DNA of 64,000 nucleotides, taken from the NCBI GenBank assembly GCA_030834895.1, contig JAUQXA010000072.1, forward strand, positions 1 to 64,000, written 5' to 3'. The position numbers and the translations under genes are program-made. Shown here in pieces: positions 1 through 7,972 of this stretch (position 1 is its first letter; each line of letters opens with the position of its first letter). The notes under the pieces were generated by a model. That model made no database searches. It had not been told where the DNA came from and worked only from the letters and a program-made list of their open reading frames with translations. This stretch comes from Anaerolineales bacterium. Lineage in GTDB: Bacteria > Chloroflexota > Anaerolineae > Anaerolineales > Villigracilaceae.

Positions 1-231
1 GTAGTGCCGTTTGTCTGTCTGGTATTCCACGTGCGCGATGTTGATCGTAATGCCGCGCGCCTTTTCTTCCGGCGCGTTGTCAATCTGGTCGTAGGCTTTG
101 AAGTCTGCCTGACCTGAAAACCCTGCCACCTTCGTGATCGCCGCTGTCAATGTCGTCTTCCCATGGTCAATGTGCCCCATGGTCCCTACATTCAGATGCG
201 GTTTGCTGCGATCAAATTTTGCCTTCGCCAT
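1..231 (-). CDS. tuf: Elongation factor Tu, N-terminal part (runs off the window)
   Basis: This is the first 77 codons of EF-Tu, the GTPase that delivers aminoacyl-tRNA to the ribosome. The translation opens MAKAKFDRSKPHLNVGTMGH and continues with the P-loop HIDHGKTTLT and then the switch I region containing RGITI. The ATG at 231 is preceded by AAGGAG eight bases upstream. The gene lies 30 bases after the fusA stop on the same strand, the classic str-operon order. The rest of the gene lies beyond position 1, so completeness cannot be judged. Confidence 0.97.
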   Translation of the reverse strand, partial: MAKAKFDRSKPHLNVGTMGHIDHGKTTLTAAITKVAGFSGQADFKAYDQIDNAPEEKARGITINIAHVEYQTDKRHY

Positions 232-261
232 TATAGTAACTCCTTGAGTTATGAAAAAAAC

Positions 262-2334
262 TTATGCTTTCAAAATTTCTTCTGCCACTGACTGCGATAC
301 CGGCGCATAGTGGTCAAATTCCATGTTAAAGACGCCGCGTCCCTGGGTGGCGGAACGCAACTGGGTTGCGTATCCAAACATTTCCGCCAGCGGAACCATT
401 GCTTTGACAGCCTGCGCGTTGCCCATGCGGACTTCCATACCTTGGATCAAACCGCGGCGGCTGTTGATCTGTCCCATCACGTCGCCGAGGTATTCTTCGG
501 GGACAACGACTTCGACTTTCATCATCGGTTCGAGCAGGATGGGCAGACCCTTCTGCACGCCTTCCTTGAAACCAAGAATGGCAGCCATCTTGAACGCCAT
601 TTCGCTTGAGTCAACTTCATGGAAGGAACCGTCGAACAAGGTGACTTTCACGTCAACAACGGGGTAGCCAGCAAGCACACCGCCTTCCGCCGCTTCCTTG
701 AAGCCTTTCTCGACAGGTCCGATGTATTCCTTGGGAATGGCGCCACCGACAATTTTGTTCTCGAAAATAATACCGCTGCCGCGCTCGCCGGGTTCGAGGG
801 AGAAAATGACATGACCATATTGACCCTTGCCACCGGACTGCTTGGCATACTTGTAATTGACTTCCTTGACGGGCTTGGTGATCGATTCACGAAACGCTAC
901 ACGCGGAGCGCCCACATTCGCCTGCACGCGGAATTCGCGCAACAGACGATCCACAACAATATCGAGATGAAGTTCGCCCATGCCCCTGAGAATGGTCTGG
1001 CCGGAGTCTTCGTCTGAATTGACATGAAGTGTTGGGTCTTCCTCCGACAGTTTGCGGAGGGCTTCCCCCATTTTGTCCTGGTCTGCGGTGCTTTTCGGTT
1101 CGATGGCAATCGAGATCACCGGTTCCGGGAAGGAAATAGTCTCGAGAACGAGATGCTTGGAATCACAAAGCGTATCACCGGTAAAGCTTTCCTTGAAACC
1201 AAGGACCGCGCCAATATCGCCAGCGCGGATTTCGGTCACATCTTCACGATGATCGGCATGCATACGGATCAAACGTCCGATGCGTTCCTTACGCCCTTTA
1301 GTGCTATTCATCACCGACTGCCCCTGGGTGATAACACCAGAATAAACGCGAATATAGGCAAGACGCCCAACGTATGGATCGGTCACAATCTTGAAGACCA
1401 AAGCCCCCAGAGGAGCATCGTCACGGGTGGCAATCTCGAAGGTATTTTCGGGATTACCCGGTTCGGACACGGTCATCGTGGGTTTGTCAGCCGGGGAAGG
1501 AAGGTAATCCACTACGGCATCCAGCAAAACCTGAACGCCTTTGTTCTTGAGGGAGGAGCCACAAAATACAGGAGCGGCTTTATTCGCCAAAACACCCTTG
1601 CGGAGAGCAAGCTTCAACTCATCAATGCTGATTTCATGACCCTCAAGGAACTTCATGGTCAGTTCATCGTCGAGTTCCGCGATCTTCTCAACCATCCTGG
1701 CACGCAATTCTCGAGCTTGATCTTTCAAGTCTTCGGGGATTTCGACCACCTGCGGCTCTTTGCCGAGATCATCCTGCCAGATAACAGCCTTCATCTCGAG
1801 AAGATCGACAACGCCCTTGAAGGTTGCTTCGAAGCCGATGGGGATCTGCATGGGAATCGGGTTGGCGCCAAGACGATCGATGATCGTCTCGATGGTTCGT
1901 TCATAGGATGCACCGACACGATCCATCTTATTCACAAAACAAATGCGGGGAACGCCATAACGGTCTGCCTGTCGCCAGACAGTTTCAGATTGCGGCTCCA
2001 CACCCTGTACCGCGTCAAAGACCACCACCCCGCCATCCAAAACGCGCAGCGAGCGCTGAACCTCTGCCGTAAAGTCAATATGGCCGGGCGTATCGATGAT
2101 ATTGACTTGATAGCCCTTCCACTCTGCCGATACAGCCGCGGAGACAATTGTGATGCCCCGCTCCCTTTCTTGTACCATCCAGTCAGTCACTGTCGTGCCG
2201 TCATCCACGGAGCCGATGCGGTGTGTCATGCCGGTATAGAACATGATACGCTCGGTCGTCGTCGTCTTCCCGGCGTCAATGTGGGCAATAATGCCAATAT
2301 TTCTAAACTTCTCCAATGGATGCAAGCGTGCCAT
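262..2334 (-). CDS. fusA: Elongation factor G
   Basis: This is a full-length EF-G (690 residues), the translocase GTPase of the ribosome. It begins MARLHPLEKFRNIGIIAHID, with P-loop AHIDAGKTTTTE, switch I RGITIVSAA, the DTPGHIDF Walker B motif and NKMDR (NKxD) for guanine specificity. The C-terminal domains IV and V are complete and include GQYGHV and the RRGLIQGME segment. The length matches the usual 690-700 residues. It lies between rpsG and tuf on the minus strand, spaced 40 and 30 bases, and is probably cotranscribed with them. Nothing suggests a second, mitochondrial-type or ribosome-recycling paralogue. Confidence 0.98.
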   Translation of the reverse strand: MARLHPLEKFRNIGIIAHIDAGKTTTTERIMFYTGMTHRIGSVDDGTTVTDWMVQERERGITIVSAAVSAEWKGYQVNIIDTPGHIDFTAEVQRSLRVLDGGVVVFDAVQGVEPQSETVWRQADRYGVPRICFVNKMDRVGASYERTIETIIDRLGANPIPMQIPIGFEATFKGVVDLLEMKAVIWQDDLGKEPQVVEIPEDLKDQARELRARMVEKIAELDDELTMKFLEGHEISIDELKLALRKGVLANKAAPVFCGSSLKNKGVQVLLDAVVDYLPSPADKPTMTVSEPGNPENTFEIATRDDAPLGALVFKIVTDPYVGRLAYIRVYSGVITQGQSVMNSTKGRKERIGRLIRMHADHREDVTEIRAGDIGAVLGFKESFTGDTLCDSKHLVLETISFPEPVISIAIEPKSTADQDKMGEALRKLSEEDPTLHVNSDEDSGQTILRGMGELHLDIVVDRLLREFRVQANVGAPRVAFRESITKPVKEVNYKYAKQSGGKGQYGHVIFSLEPGERGSGIIFENKIVGGAIPKEYIGPVEKGFKEAAEGGVLAGYPVVDVKVTLFDGSFHEVDSSEMAFKMAAILGFKEGVQKGLPILLEPMMKVEVVVPEEYLGDVMGQINSRRGLIQGMEVRMGNAQAVKAMVPLAEMFGYATQLRSATQGRGVFNMEFDHYAPVSQSVAEEILKA

Positions 2335-2374
2335 TCTTCCTGCTACTTCCTAATATTCCTATACCAAAATAATA

Positions 2375-2842
2375 CTAAACACGATAATGGGAGAAGGCGC
2401 GATTCGCCTCAGCCATCTTGTGCGCTTCATCGCGCTTGCGGATGGCGGAGCCAGTCTCGTTAAACGCATCAATCAACTCGGAAGCCAGTTTGTCCGAAAA
2501 GGACTTGCCGGAGCGGTCGCGCGCTGCAGACAGAATCCAGCGCAACGCCAGCGTGGTGCGGCGGTCGGCGGAAACTTCCATCGGCACCTGGTAGGTGGCG
2601 CCACCCACACGACGGGGGCGGACTTCCATGACGGGACCAACATTCTTGAGGGCGCCATCGAAAACTTCCATGGGATTCTTTTCGGTGCGTTCCTTGACCA
2701 AATCCATGGCATCATAAATCAAGCGAACGGCAAGGCTTTTCTTGCCGCGCTTGAGCACATGCTGGACCATGGTCTGCAAGTTGATGCTGTTATAACGGCT
2801 GTCGGGAAGGAGTTCCCGTTTCTCAGGTTTAGCTCTACGCAT
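2375..2842 (-). CDS. rpsG: 30S ribosomal protein uS7
   Basis: This is ribosomal protein S7 (155 residues), a primary 16S rRNA binder that nucleates the 30S head. It begins MRRAKPEKRELLPDSRYNS and carries the family segments MVQHVLKRGKKSLA, PRRVGGATYQVPMEV and the C-terminal KRDEAHKMAEANRAFSHYR. The ATG at 2842 has GGAG six bases upstream. It sits 19 bases after rpsL and 40 before fusA, as in the conserved str operon. In E. coli S7 is the translational autoregulator of this operon. No regulatory site was assigned here. Confidence 0.98.
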   Translation of the reverse strand: MRRAKPEKRELLPDSRYNSINLQTMVQHVLKRGKKSLAVRLIYDAMDLVKERTEKNPMEVFDGALKNVGPVMEVRPRRVGGATYQVPMEVSADRRTTLALRWILSAARDRSGKSFSDKLASELIDAFNETGSAIRKRDEAHKMAEANRAFSHYRV

Positions 2843-2861
2843 GCTTTACTCCATCTATAAG

Positions 2862-3278
2862 TTACTTCGGACGCTTCGCGCCGTACTTGGAACGACCCTG
2901 TTTGCGATTGGCAACGCCGGTGGTATCGAGTGAACCGCGCACAATGTGATAACGCACACCGGGCAAATCCTTCACACGTCCGCCACGGACCAGCACAACG
3001 GAGTGTTCCTGCAACTGGTGACCTTCACCGGGAATGTACGCCGTGACTTCGATGCCATTCGTCAGACGCACACGCGCGATTTTGCGCAGCGCAGAGTTCG
3101 GCTTCTTGGGCGTTGTGGTACGGACAACGGTACAGACGCCGCGTTTCTGCGGGGCGCCCTTATCCTGTCGCACGCGGCGCTGCTTAAAACTGTTCAGTGT
3201 GAACTGTAAAGCGGGCGCCTTGCTTTTGCTTTTGCTGTTTTTGCGTCCTTTGCGGACCATTTGATTTACTGTCGGCAT
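2862..3278 (-). CDS. rpsL: 30S ribosomal protein uS12
   Basis: This is ribosomal protein S12 (138 residues), part of the decoding centre. The loop TTTPKKPNSALRKIARVRL and the segment GGRVKDLPGVRYHIVRG are intact. The two lysines that mutate to streptomycin resistance in other bacteria (in KKPNSA and RVKDLP) are the wild-type residues. The ATG at 3278 follows GGAG by six bases. It is the first ribosomal gene after rpoB, with a 188-base spacer in between. The usual rpoC is not present in that spacer. Confidence 0.98.
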   Translation of the reverse strand: MPTVNQMVRKGRKNSKSKSKAPALQFTLNSFKQRRVRQDKGAPQKRGVCTVVRTTTPKKPNSALRKIARVRLTNGIEVTAYIPGEGHQLQEHSVVLVRGGRVKDLPGVRYHIVRGSLDTTGVANRKQGRSKYGAKRPK

Positions 3279-3329
3279 CGTCTTCTCCGATTACAAATTT
3301 TTCACAAATCAATTTGAACATTCGCAATA

Positions 3330-3407
3330 AATGAGACCATCACAACAATCCCTGATGGCCTCATTTGTAGCTGCCAATGAGTCGAGCGGGGGTAAAGCCG
3401 CTCATTG
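3330..3407 (-). promoter_or_regulatory. Two stem-loops in the rpoB-rpsL spacer
   Basis: On the minus strand this spacer can form two hairpins that share the same stem word AATGAG/CTCATT. One pairs 3330-3342 with 3353-3365 (13 bp, with one G-U only when read as minus-strand RNA). The other pairs 3375-3381 with 3401-3407 and extends through CGG/CCG across a bulge. They sit just upstream of the rpsL leader and after the rpoB stop. A transcription terminator, an attenuator or an RNA processing site are all possible. There is no long T-run, so a simple intrinsic terminator is less likely. Confidence 0.4.
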
Positions 3408-3466
3408 TTTTCCGGGCAACGGCGGATTAGTTTATCACGCCGTACCCTCCACGTCAATAGAAAACG

Positions 3467-6400
3467 CTACTTTTTCCTGGATTGATTCTCGCCAAGACTC
3501 AGCAATCCGGTATCGTGTTTTGGTGGATGGGCCTTCTCATCATCCTTGCCAAACTTGACCACATCGCCGCCTTCGCTCACAGCTTCGACCGCAAGTCCAA
3601 GGGATTGCAACTCCTTGACGAGGACTCGGAACGATGCTGGGATGCTTGGTTCTTCGATTGGCTCACTCTTGACGATTGCCTCATACGTATTTACGCGGCC
3701 CTGGACATCGTCCGACTTGACGGTGAGCATTTCCTGAAGAGTGTGCGCCGCGCCATAGGCTTCGAGTGCCCACACTTCCATTTCACCGAAGCGTTGACCG
3801 CCAAACTGCGCCTTACCACCGAGAGGTTGTTGAGTAACCAGGCTATATGGGCCCGTCGAACGCGCATGGACCTTGTCCTCGACAAGGTGATGAAGCTTGA
3901 GAATGGTCATCACACCGACAGTTACAGATTGATCGTAGGGCATGCCGGTCTTGCCATCGCGAAGAGTTTGCTTGCCAAGAATGGGCAGAGGAATGCCTCT
4001 TTCTTTAGCAAGTTCCTGCGCCGTTTCATAAACCTTGTCTTCTGCAACACGGCGGGTAACACCATTGGTTTCCATCCACAAGCGCAAGCAGGCTTTAATG
4101 GTCATGTCATCCACTTCAGGATCGTGGTTGGCAACATCGCGGTCATCCAGCAGAATTTCCTCCGGCTTGGCATAACCTTTCTCACGCAACCATTCCTTGG
4201 CGGCCGCATGACGAGCATAATCCGGGTCGTTCAGGTCATATACATCGTACTTCCGCTTGCCAAGCCAGTGTTCGAGATACAAACGGCGGACCTCATCGTC
4301 GTCCTGAATGGAGTTGGGATCATATTCCTGCTCCTTGATCCATTCCCAGGCACGGTCTGCTGCTTCTTTCCAAGCCTGATCCATAATCCAGGCGCGGGCA
4401 AGTTCAGCTTCGATCTGCTCTTCGGTTGCACCATCAAACACCGGGGTGAGCGCGCGGAATCCCATTCGCTTGGCGGCCCAACCAAGATGCACTTCCAATA
4501 CCTGACCGATGTTCATACGACCAGGCACACCAAGTGGATTAAGGATGATGTCAACAGGGGTACCATCTTCGAGGAAGGGCATATCTTCCACAGGTACAAC
4601 CTTGGAGACAACACCTTTATTGCCATGACGTCCCGCCATCTTGTCCCCTGCTGTGATCTTGCGGCGCTGCGCCACAGAGACACGCACCATCATATCCACG
4701 CCAGCCGAGAGGTCGGAGTTGTCTTCTCGGGTGAAGACTTTCACATCCACAACTTTGCCGCGCTCGCCATGAGGCATCCGCAGCGAGGTATCTTTCACAT
4801 CACGGGATTTTTCGCCAAAAATGGCGCGCAACAAACGCTCTTCGGGGGTGAGCTCTTTTTCGCCTTTGGGTGTGATCTTGCCGACAAGAATATCGTTCGG
4901 CCCAACCTCCGCGCCAATGCGGATGATACCGTTTTCGTCCAAGTCTTTGATGGCGTCATCGCCCACGTTAGGAATGTCACGAGTGATTTCTTCAGGGCCG
5001 AGCTTGGTGTCACGAGCTTCTACTTCGTGCTTTTCAATGTGGACCGAAGTGAAGCGGTCTTCCTGAACCAGACGTTCAGAGAGCAAAATAGCGTCTTCGA
5101 AATTCCCCCCCTCCCAAGAGAGGAAGGCAACAACTACATTCTGCCCGAGAGCAAGTTGCCCGCTGTCGGTGGATGAGGAATCGGCAATGATGTCGCCGGC
5201 TTTGACCAGTTGCCCCTTCACCACAGATGGACGCTGATCAATGCAGGTGCTTTGGTTGGAACGCTGATATTTGCGAAGCTGGTAAACGTGATTACCAGTC
5301 CTCTTTTCCTTGATCGTAATGGTCGAACCCGTAACCGAGACGACTTCTCCATCTGTATCGGCGACCACAACCTGGCCCGAGTCAAGCGCCGCATGACCTT
5401 CCATGCCTGTGGAGACCAACGGGATTTCGGGGCGCACCAACGGGACAGCCTGCGCCATCATGTTCGAGCCCATCAACGCGCGGTTGGCATCATCATGTTC
5501 AAGGAAGGGGATCAGCGCCGCGCTGATGCCAACGACCTGATGCGGAGCCACATCCATGTAATCAATGTTTTCCGCATTCGAGAACAGGAAACCCGAATGG
5601 TAACGGCAGGAGATACGCTCGCGAGAGAATTCCTTGTTTTCGGTCAGATGGGAATTTGCTTGAGCAATAGTATATTTGTCCTCGGCATCTGCAGAAAGAT
5701 AAACCACTTCATCGGAGACAAACGGGACAATACCAATGTCGCCTCCCGCTTTTGTAGTCTTCTTCAAAGTTTTAGAGTCGAGAACTGTGCCAGATCTAAA
5801 AATCAATTCTTCCGTCTTTGCATCGTAAAGATCCTCGCGTAGCGTGCGTCCTTCGAGGCGTTCATCTCCTGCAGGCAGGGATTTGTAAACCTTGCGATAG
5901 GGAGTTTCAATGAAGCCGTACTCGTTGACACGGGCAAACGACGCCAGCCGCCCAATCAAACCGATGTTTGGACCTTCAGGTGTCTCAATGGGGCAAATGC
6001 GGCCATAGTGAGAGTGGTGAACGTCGCGGACATCGAAACCGGCACGCTCACGTCGCAGACCACCAGGTCCCAGTGCAGAGAGCGTACGCTTGTGGCGCAA
6101 CTCCGCCAGGGGATTTGTCTGATCCATGAATTGGGAAAGCTGGGAGGAGCCGAAGAACTCGCGCAGGGCGGCAACCACCGGGCGGATGTTGACCAACGTC
6201 ACCGGCGACAGTTGTTCCTGGTCGCGAATGGACATACGCTCCTTGATGACGCGCTCCATGCGGCGCAACCCAATCCGCAGCTTGTTCTGGATCAACTCAC
6301 CCACCGTCTTCACGCGGCGATTGCCAAGATGATCAATGTCATCGGGTCGTTCAGCGCCATTGTTAATCTGAATCATGCGACGGATCAAGCGAATCACATC

Positions 6401-7366
6401 GCTCTTGGTGACAGTACGATGTGGGATAGGAATATTCAGGTCGAGCTTTTGATTAAGCTTGTAGCGTCCCACGCGCTCGAGGTCGTAATGCCGCTGGTCG
6501 AACAATTGCTCTTCCAGGAACTGGCGGGCATTATCGAGGGTTGCAGGGTCGCCGGGGCGCATCTTCTTGAAGAATTCGATCAACGCAGCATTGGGAATCG
6601 TCTGATTGGATTGACTCCAATCAGGCTCCTGCTTGAGCGAGGAGGCGATGAACATGCGCTCAGGATTGTTGTCCACATCCTTAAAGATGGAAAGGATTTC
6701 CTCATCCGTTCCATGTTTGATGGGAGAATCCTTGGTGCCATCATTCACTGCGGCCAAGGCGCGCAGGAAAATGGTGATTGGAACCGTTCGCTTGCGGTTG
6801 AACTTCAAAATTATATAGTCCGACTTGCGCGTCTCGAACTCCATCCACGCGCCACGGTCGGGAATGAGTTTTGCCATCGCAAGCAGACGCCCTGTTGCGC
6901 GGTCGGCAGGGGCTTCAAAATACACACCGGGCGAACGAATCAACTGGGAGACTACGACACGTTCGGTTCCATTAACGATGAATGTGCCCTTGTCGGTCAT
7001 TTCGGGAAAATCACCGAGGAAGATATCCTGTTTAATCGGTTCGGGGACGTCGGGACCAGCCAATAGCACGGAAACATAGAGCGGGCTGGCATACGTAAGG
7101 TCACGCTCAACGCATTCTTCAATCGTATGTTTGGGTTCTCCAAACCAATACTTGAGGCCCCACTGCTGCGACTCGGGACTGCGGCTGGGGAAGAACAATT
7201 TCATCCCCTTGTTGTAGGACTCAATGGGAGAAATTTCATGGAAGAGGTCGTTCAATCCCTCTCTTTTGAGCCTTTCAAATGAATCAAGTTGAACTTCAAT
7301 TAAGTTGGGAAGGTCTAATTTTACTGGGATACGCGCGTAGGTTTTTTGGGGCAAAGAAGATGCCAT
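3467..7366 (-). CDS. rpoB: DNA-directed RNA polymerase subunit beta
   Basis: This is the complete RNA polymerase beta subunit (1299 residues from the chosen start). The rifampicin pocket reads FFGSSQLSQFMDQTNPLAEL followed by HKRTLSALGPGGL, with wild-type residues at the usual resistance positions. The C-terminal region GGKAQFGGQRFGEMEVWALE, which contacts beta-prime and sigma, is intact. The start at 7366 (MASSLPQKTYAR) is preceded by AGGAG and lies about 60 bases downstream of a consensus promoter. The longer reading frame to 7462 runs through that promoter and is therefore not coding. rpoC does not follow directly, which is unusual. Confidence 0.98.
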   Translation of the reverse strand: MASSLPQKTYARIPVKLDLPNLIEVQLDSFERLKREGLNDLFHEISPIESYNKGMKLFFPSRSPESQQWGLKYWFGEPKHTIEECVERDLTYASPLYVSVLLAGPDVPEPIKQDIFLGDFPEMTDKGTFIVNGTERVVVSQLIRSPGVYFEAPADRATGRLLAMAKLIPDRGAWMEFETRKSDYIILKFNRKRTVPITIFLRALAAVNDGTKDSPIKHGTDEEILSIFKDVDNNPERMFIASSLKQEPDWSQSNQTIPNAALIEFFKKMRPGDPATLDNARQFLEEQLFDQRHYDLERVGRYKLNQKLDLNIPIPHRTVTKSDVIRLIRRMIQINNGAERPDDIDHLGNRRVKTVGELIQNKLRIGLRRMERVIKERMSIRDQEQLSPVTLVNIRPVVAALREFFGSSQLSQFMDQTNPLAELRHKRTLSALGPGGLRRERAGFDVRDVHHSHYGRICPIETPEGPNIGLIGRLASFARVNEYGFIETPYRKVYKSLPAGDERLEGRTLREDLYDAKTEELIFRSGTVLDSKTLKKTTKAGGDIGIVPFVSDEVVYLSADAEDKYTIAQANSHLTENKEFSRERISCRYHSGFLFSNAENIDYMDVAPHQVVGISAALIPFLEHDDANRALMGSNMMAQAVPLVRPEIPLVSTGMEGHAALDSGQVVVADTDGEVVSVTGSTITIKEKRTGNHVYQLRKYQRSNQSTCIDQRPSVVKGQLVKAGDIIADSSSTDSGQLALGQNVVVAFLSWEGGNFEDAILLSERLVQEDRFTSVHIEKHEVEARDTKLGPEEITRDIPNVGDDAIKDLDENGIIRIGAEVGPNDILVGKITPKGEKELTPEERLLRAIFGEKSRDVKDTSLRMPHGERGKVVDVKVFTREDNSDLSAGVDMMVRVSVAQRRKITAGDKMAGRHGNKGVVSKVVPVEDMPFLEDGTPVDIILNPLGVPGRMNIGQVLEVHLGWAAKRMGFRALTPVFDGATEEQIEAELARAWIMDQAWKEAADRAWEWIKEQEYDPNSIQDDDEVRRLYLEHWLGKRKYDVYDLNDPDYARHAAAKEWLREKGYAKPEEILLDDRDVANHDPEVDDMTIKACLRLWMETNGVTRRVAEDKVYETAQELAKERGIPLPILGKQTLRDGKTGMPYDQSVTVGVMTILKLHHLVEDKVHARSTGPYSLVTQQPLGGKAQFGGQRFGEMEVWALEAYGAAHTLQEMLTVKSDDVQGRVNTYEAIVKSEPIEEPSIPASFRVLVKELQSLGLAVEAVSEGGDVVKFGKDDEKAHPPKHDTGLLSLGENQSRKK

Positions 7367-7433
7367 TCTTCTCTCCTGACTTCTGGCTGGGTTGGAAACG
7401 ATTTTAACTGTCCCTCTTGGACAGCGACCTAAC

Positions 7434-7462
7434 ATTATATCGAAACGGATATAAAAAGTCAA
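7434..7462 (-). promoter_or_regulatory. Sigma-70 type promoter of rpoB
   Basis: Read on the minus strand, TTGACT (7462-7457) is followed by 17 bases and then a perfect TATAAT (7439-7434). Transcription would start near 7427, giving a leader of about 60 bases before the rpoB ATG. The leader contains a short hairpin with CTGTCC paired to GGACAG. The fit to the housekeeping consensus and the spacing to rpoB make this a confident call. Confidence 0.88.
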
Positions 7463-7510
7463 GAAGATGTTTCATGTCGGATTTGGCAAACATGAATCGG
7501 CATGCTTTTC

Positions 7511-7539
7511 TTGACAAACCATAGTAGTACGTGTAAAAT
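7511..7539 (+). promoter_or_regulatory. Sigma-70 type promoter of the tRNA operon
   Basis: TTGACA at 7511-7516 is followed by a 17-base spacer and TAAAAT at 7534-7539. This puts the start near 7546, about 22 bases before tRNA-Phe. It is divergent from the rpoB promoter, and the two -35 elements are about 50 bases apart. Confidence 0.88.
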
Positions 7540-7567
7540 CACGCACGCTTAACAAAGATATACATTC

Positions 7568-7640
7568 GCCGAGATAGCTCAGTTGGTAGAGCACGCGACT
7601 GAAAATCGCGGTGTCCCCAGTCCGATCCTGGGTCTCGGCA
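7568..7640 (+). tRNA. tRNA-Phe (GAA)
   Basis: This 73-base tRNA folds as a cloverleaf. The acceptor stem is GCCGAGA/TCTCGGC, the D-arm GCTC/GAGC, the anticodon stem CGCGA/TCGCG with loop CTGAAAA (anticodon GAA), and the T-arm CCCAG/CTGGG. The discriminator is A, as expected for Phe. CCA is not encoded. It is the first gene of a three-tRNA operon. Confidence 0.96.
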
Positions 7641-7667
7641 CTCCGGTCAGATGGTTTGACCGAATTT

Positions 7668-7739
7668 GCGGGCGTAGTACAGTGGTAGTACGTCTCCTTG
7701 CCAAGGAGAAGGTCGTGGGTTCGAATCCCATCGCCCGCT
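7668..7739 (+). tRNA. tRNA-Gly (GCC)
   Basis: The acceptor stem is GCGGGCG/CGCCCGC, the D-stem GTAC/GTAC, the anticodon stem TCTCC/GGAGA with loop TTGCCAA (anticodon GCC), and the T-arm GTGGG/CCCAT with loop TTCGAAT. The discriminator is T. It lies 27 bases after tRNA-Phe. Confidence 0.95.
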
Positions 7740-7799
7740 CAAACATGGAGGGTTGCGGATTGGAAGGTGTTCCGTCAGCAATCCTCATTGTATATATAT

Positions 7800-7870
7800 G
7801 GCGTCGTGGCCAAGTGGTAAGGCAAGGGTCTGCAAAACCCTCATCAGGGGTTCAAATCCCCTCGACGCCT
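7800..7870 (+). tRNA. tRNA-Cys (GCA)
   Basis: The acceptor stem is GGCGTCG/CGACGCC, the anticodon stem AGGGT/ACCCT with loop CTGCAAA (anticodon GCA), and the T-arm GGGG/CCCC with loop TTCAAAT. The discriminator is T, as in other tRNA-Cys. It is followed at once by an intrinsic terminator, so it ends the operon. Confidence 0.95.
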
Positions 7871-7875
7871 CTTCA

Positions 7876-7903
7876 AAAGCAAACTGGAACGGTTTGCTTT
7901 TTT
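7876..7903 (+). terminator. Intrinsic terminator of the tRNA operon
   Basis: The 9-bp stem AAAGCAAAC/GTTTGCTTT (7876-7884 with 7892-7900) has a 7-base loop and runs into a T-tract. It starts six bases after tRNA-Cys. Confidence 0.9.
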
Positions 7904-7972
7904 GTTTCGTCACCAGTATGAAAAAATCGTGAAAAAGTCTATAATGAATTAAGGACATACTTTCCACTTACC

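Noticed and set aside
1024..2463. A 479-codon open frame on the plus strand over fusA
   Set aside because: It lies antisense to the well-supported fusA gene and has no protein-like motif or ribosome-binding site.
3482..5176. A 564-codon open frame on the plus strand over rpoB
   Set aside because: It is antisense to rpoB, which is intact and conserved over its whole length. High GC third positions open such frames.
7367..7462. 32-residue N-terminal extension of RpoB
   Set aside because: It would be translated from the promoter itself, and a strong ribosome-binding site stands before the ATG at 7366.
7579..7967. Short minus-strand ORFs reading RAMGFEPTT and RGFEPLMRVLQTLALP
   Set aside because: They are antisense translations of the tRNA genes at 7568-7870, a known annotation artefact.
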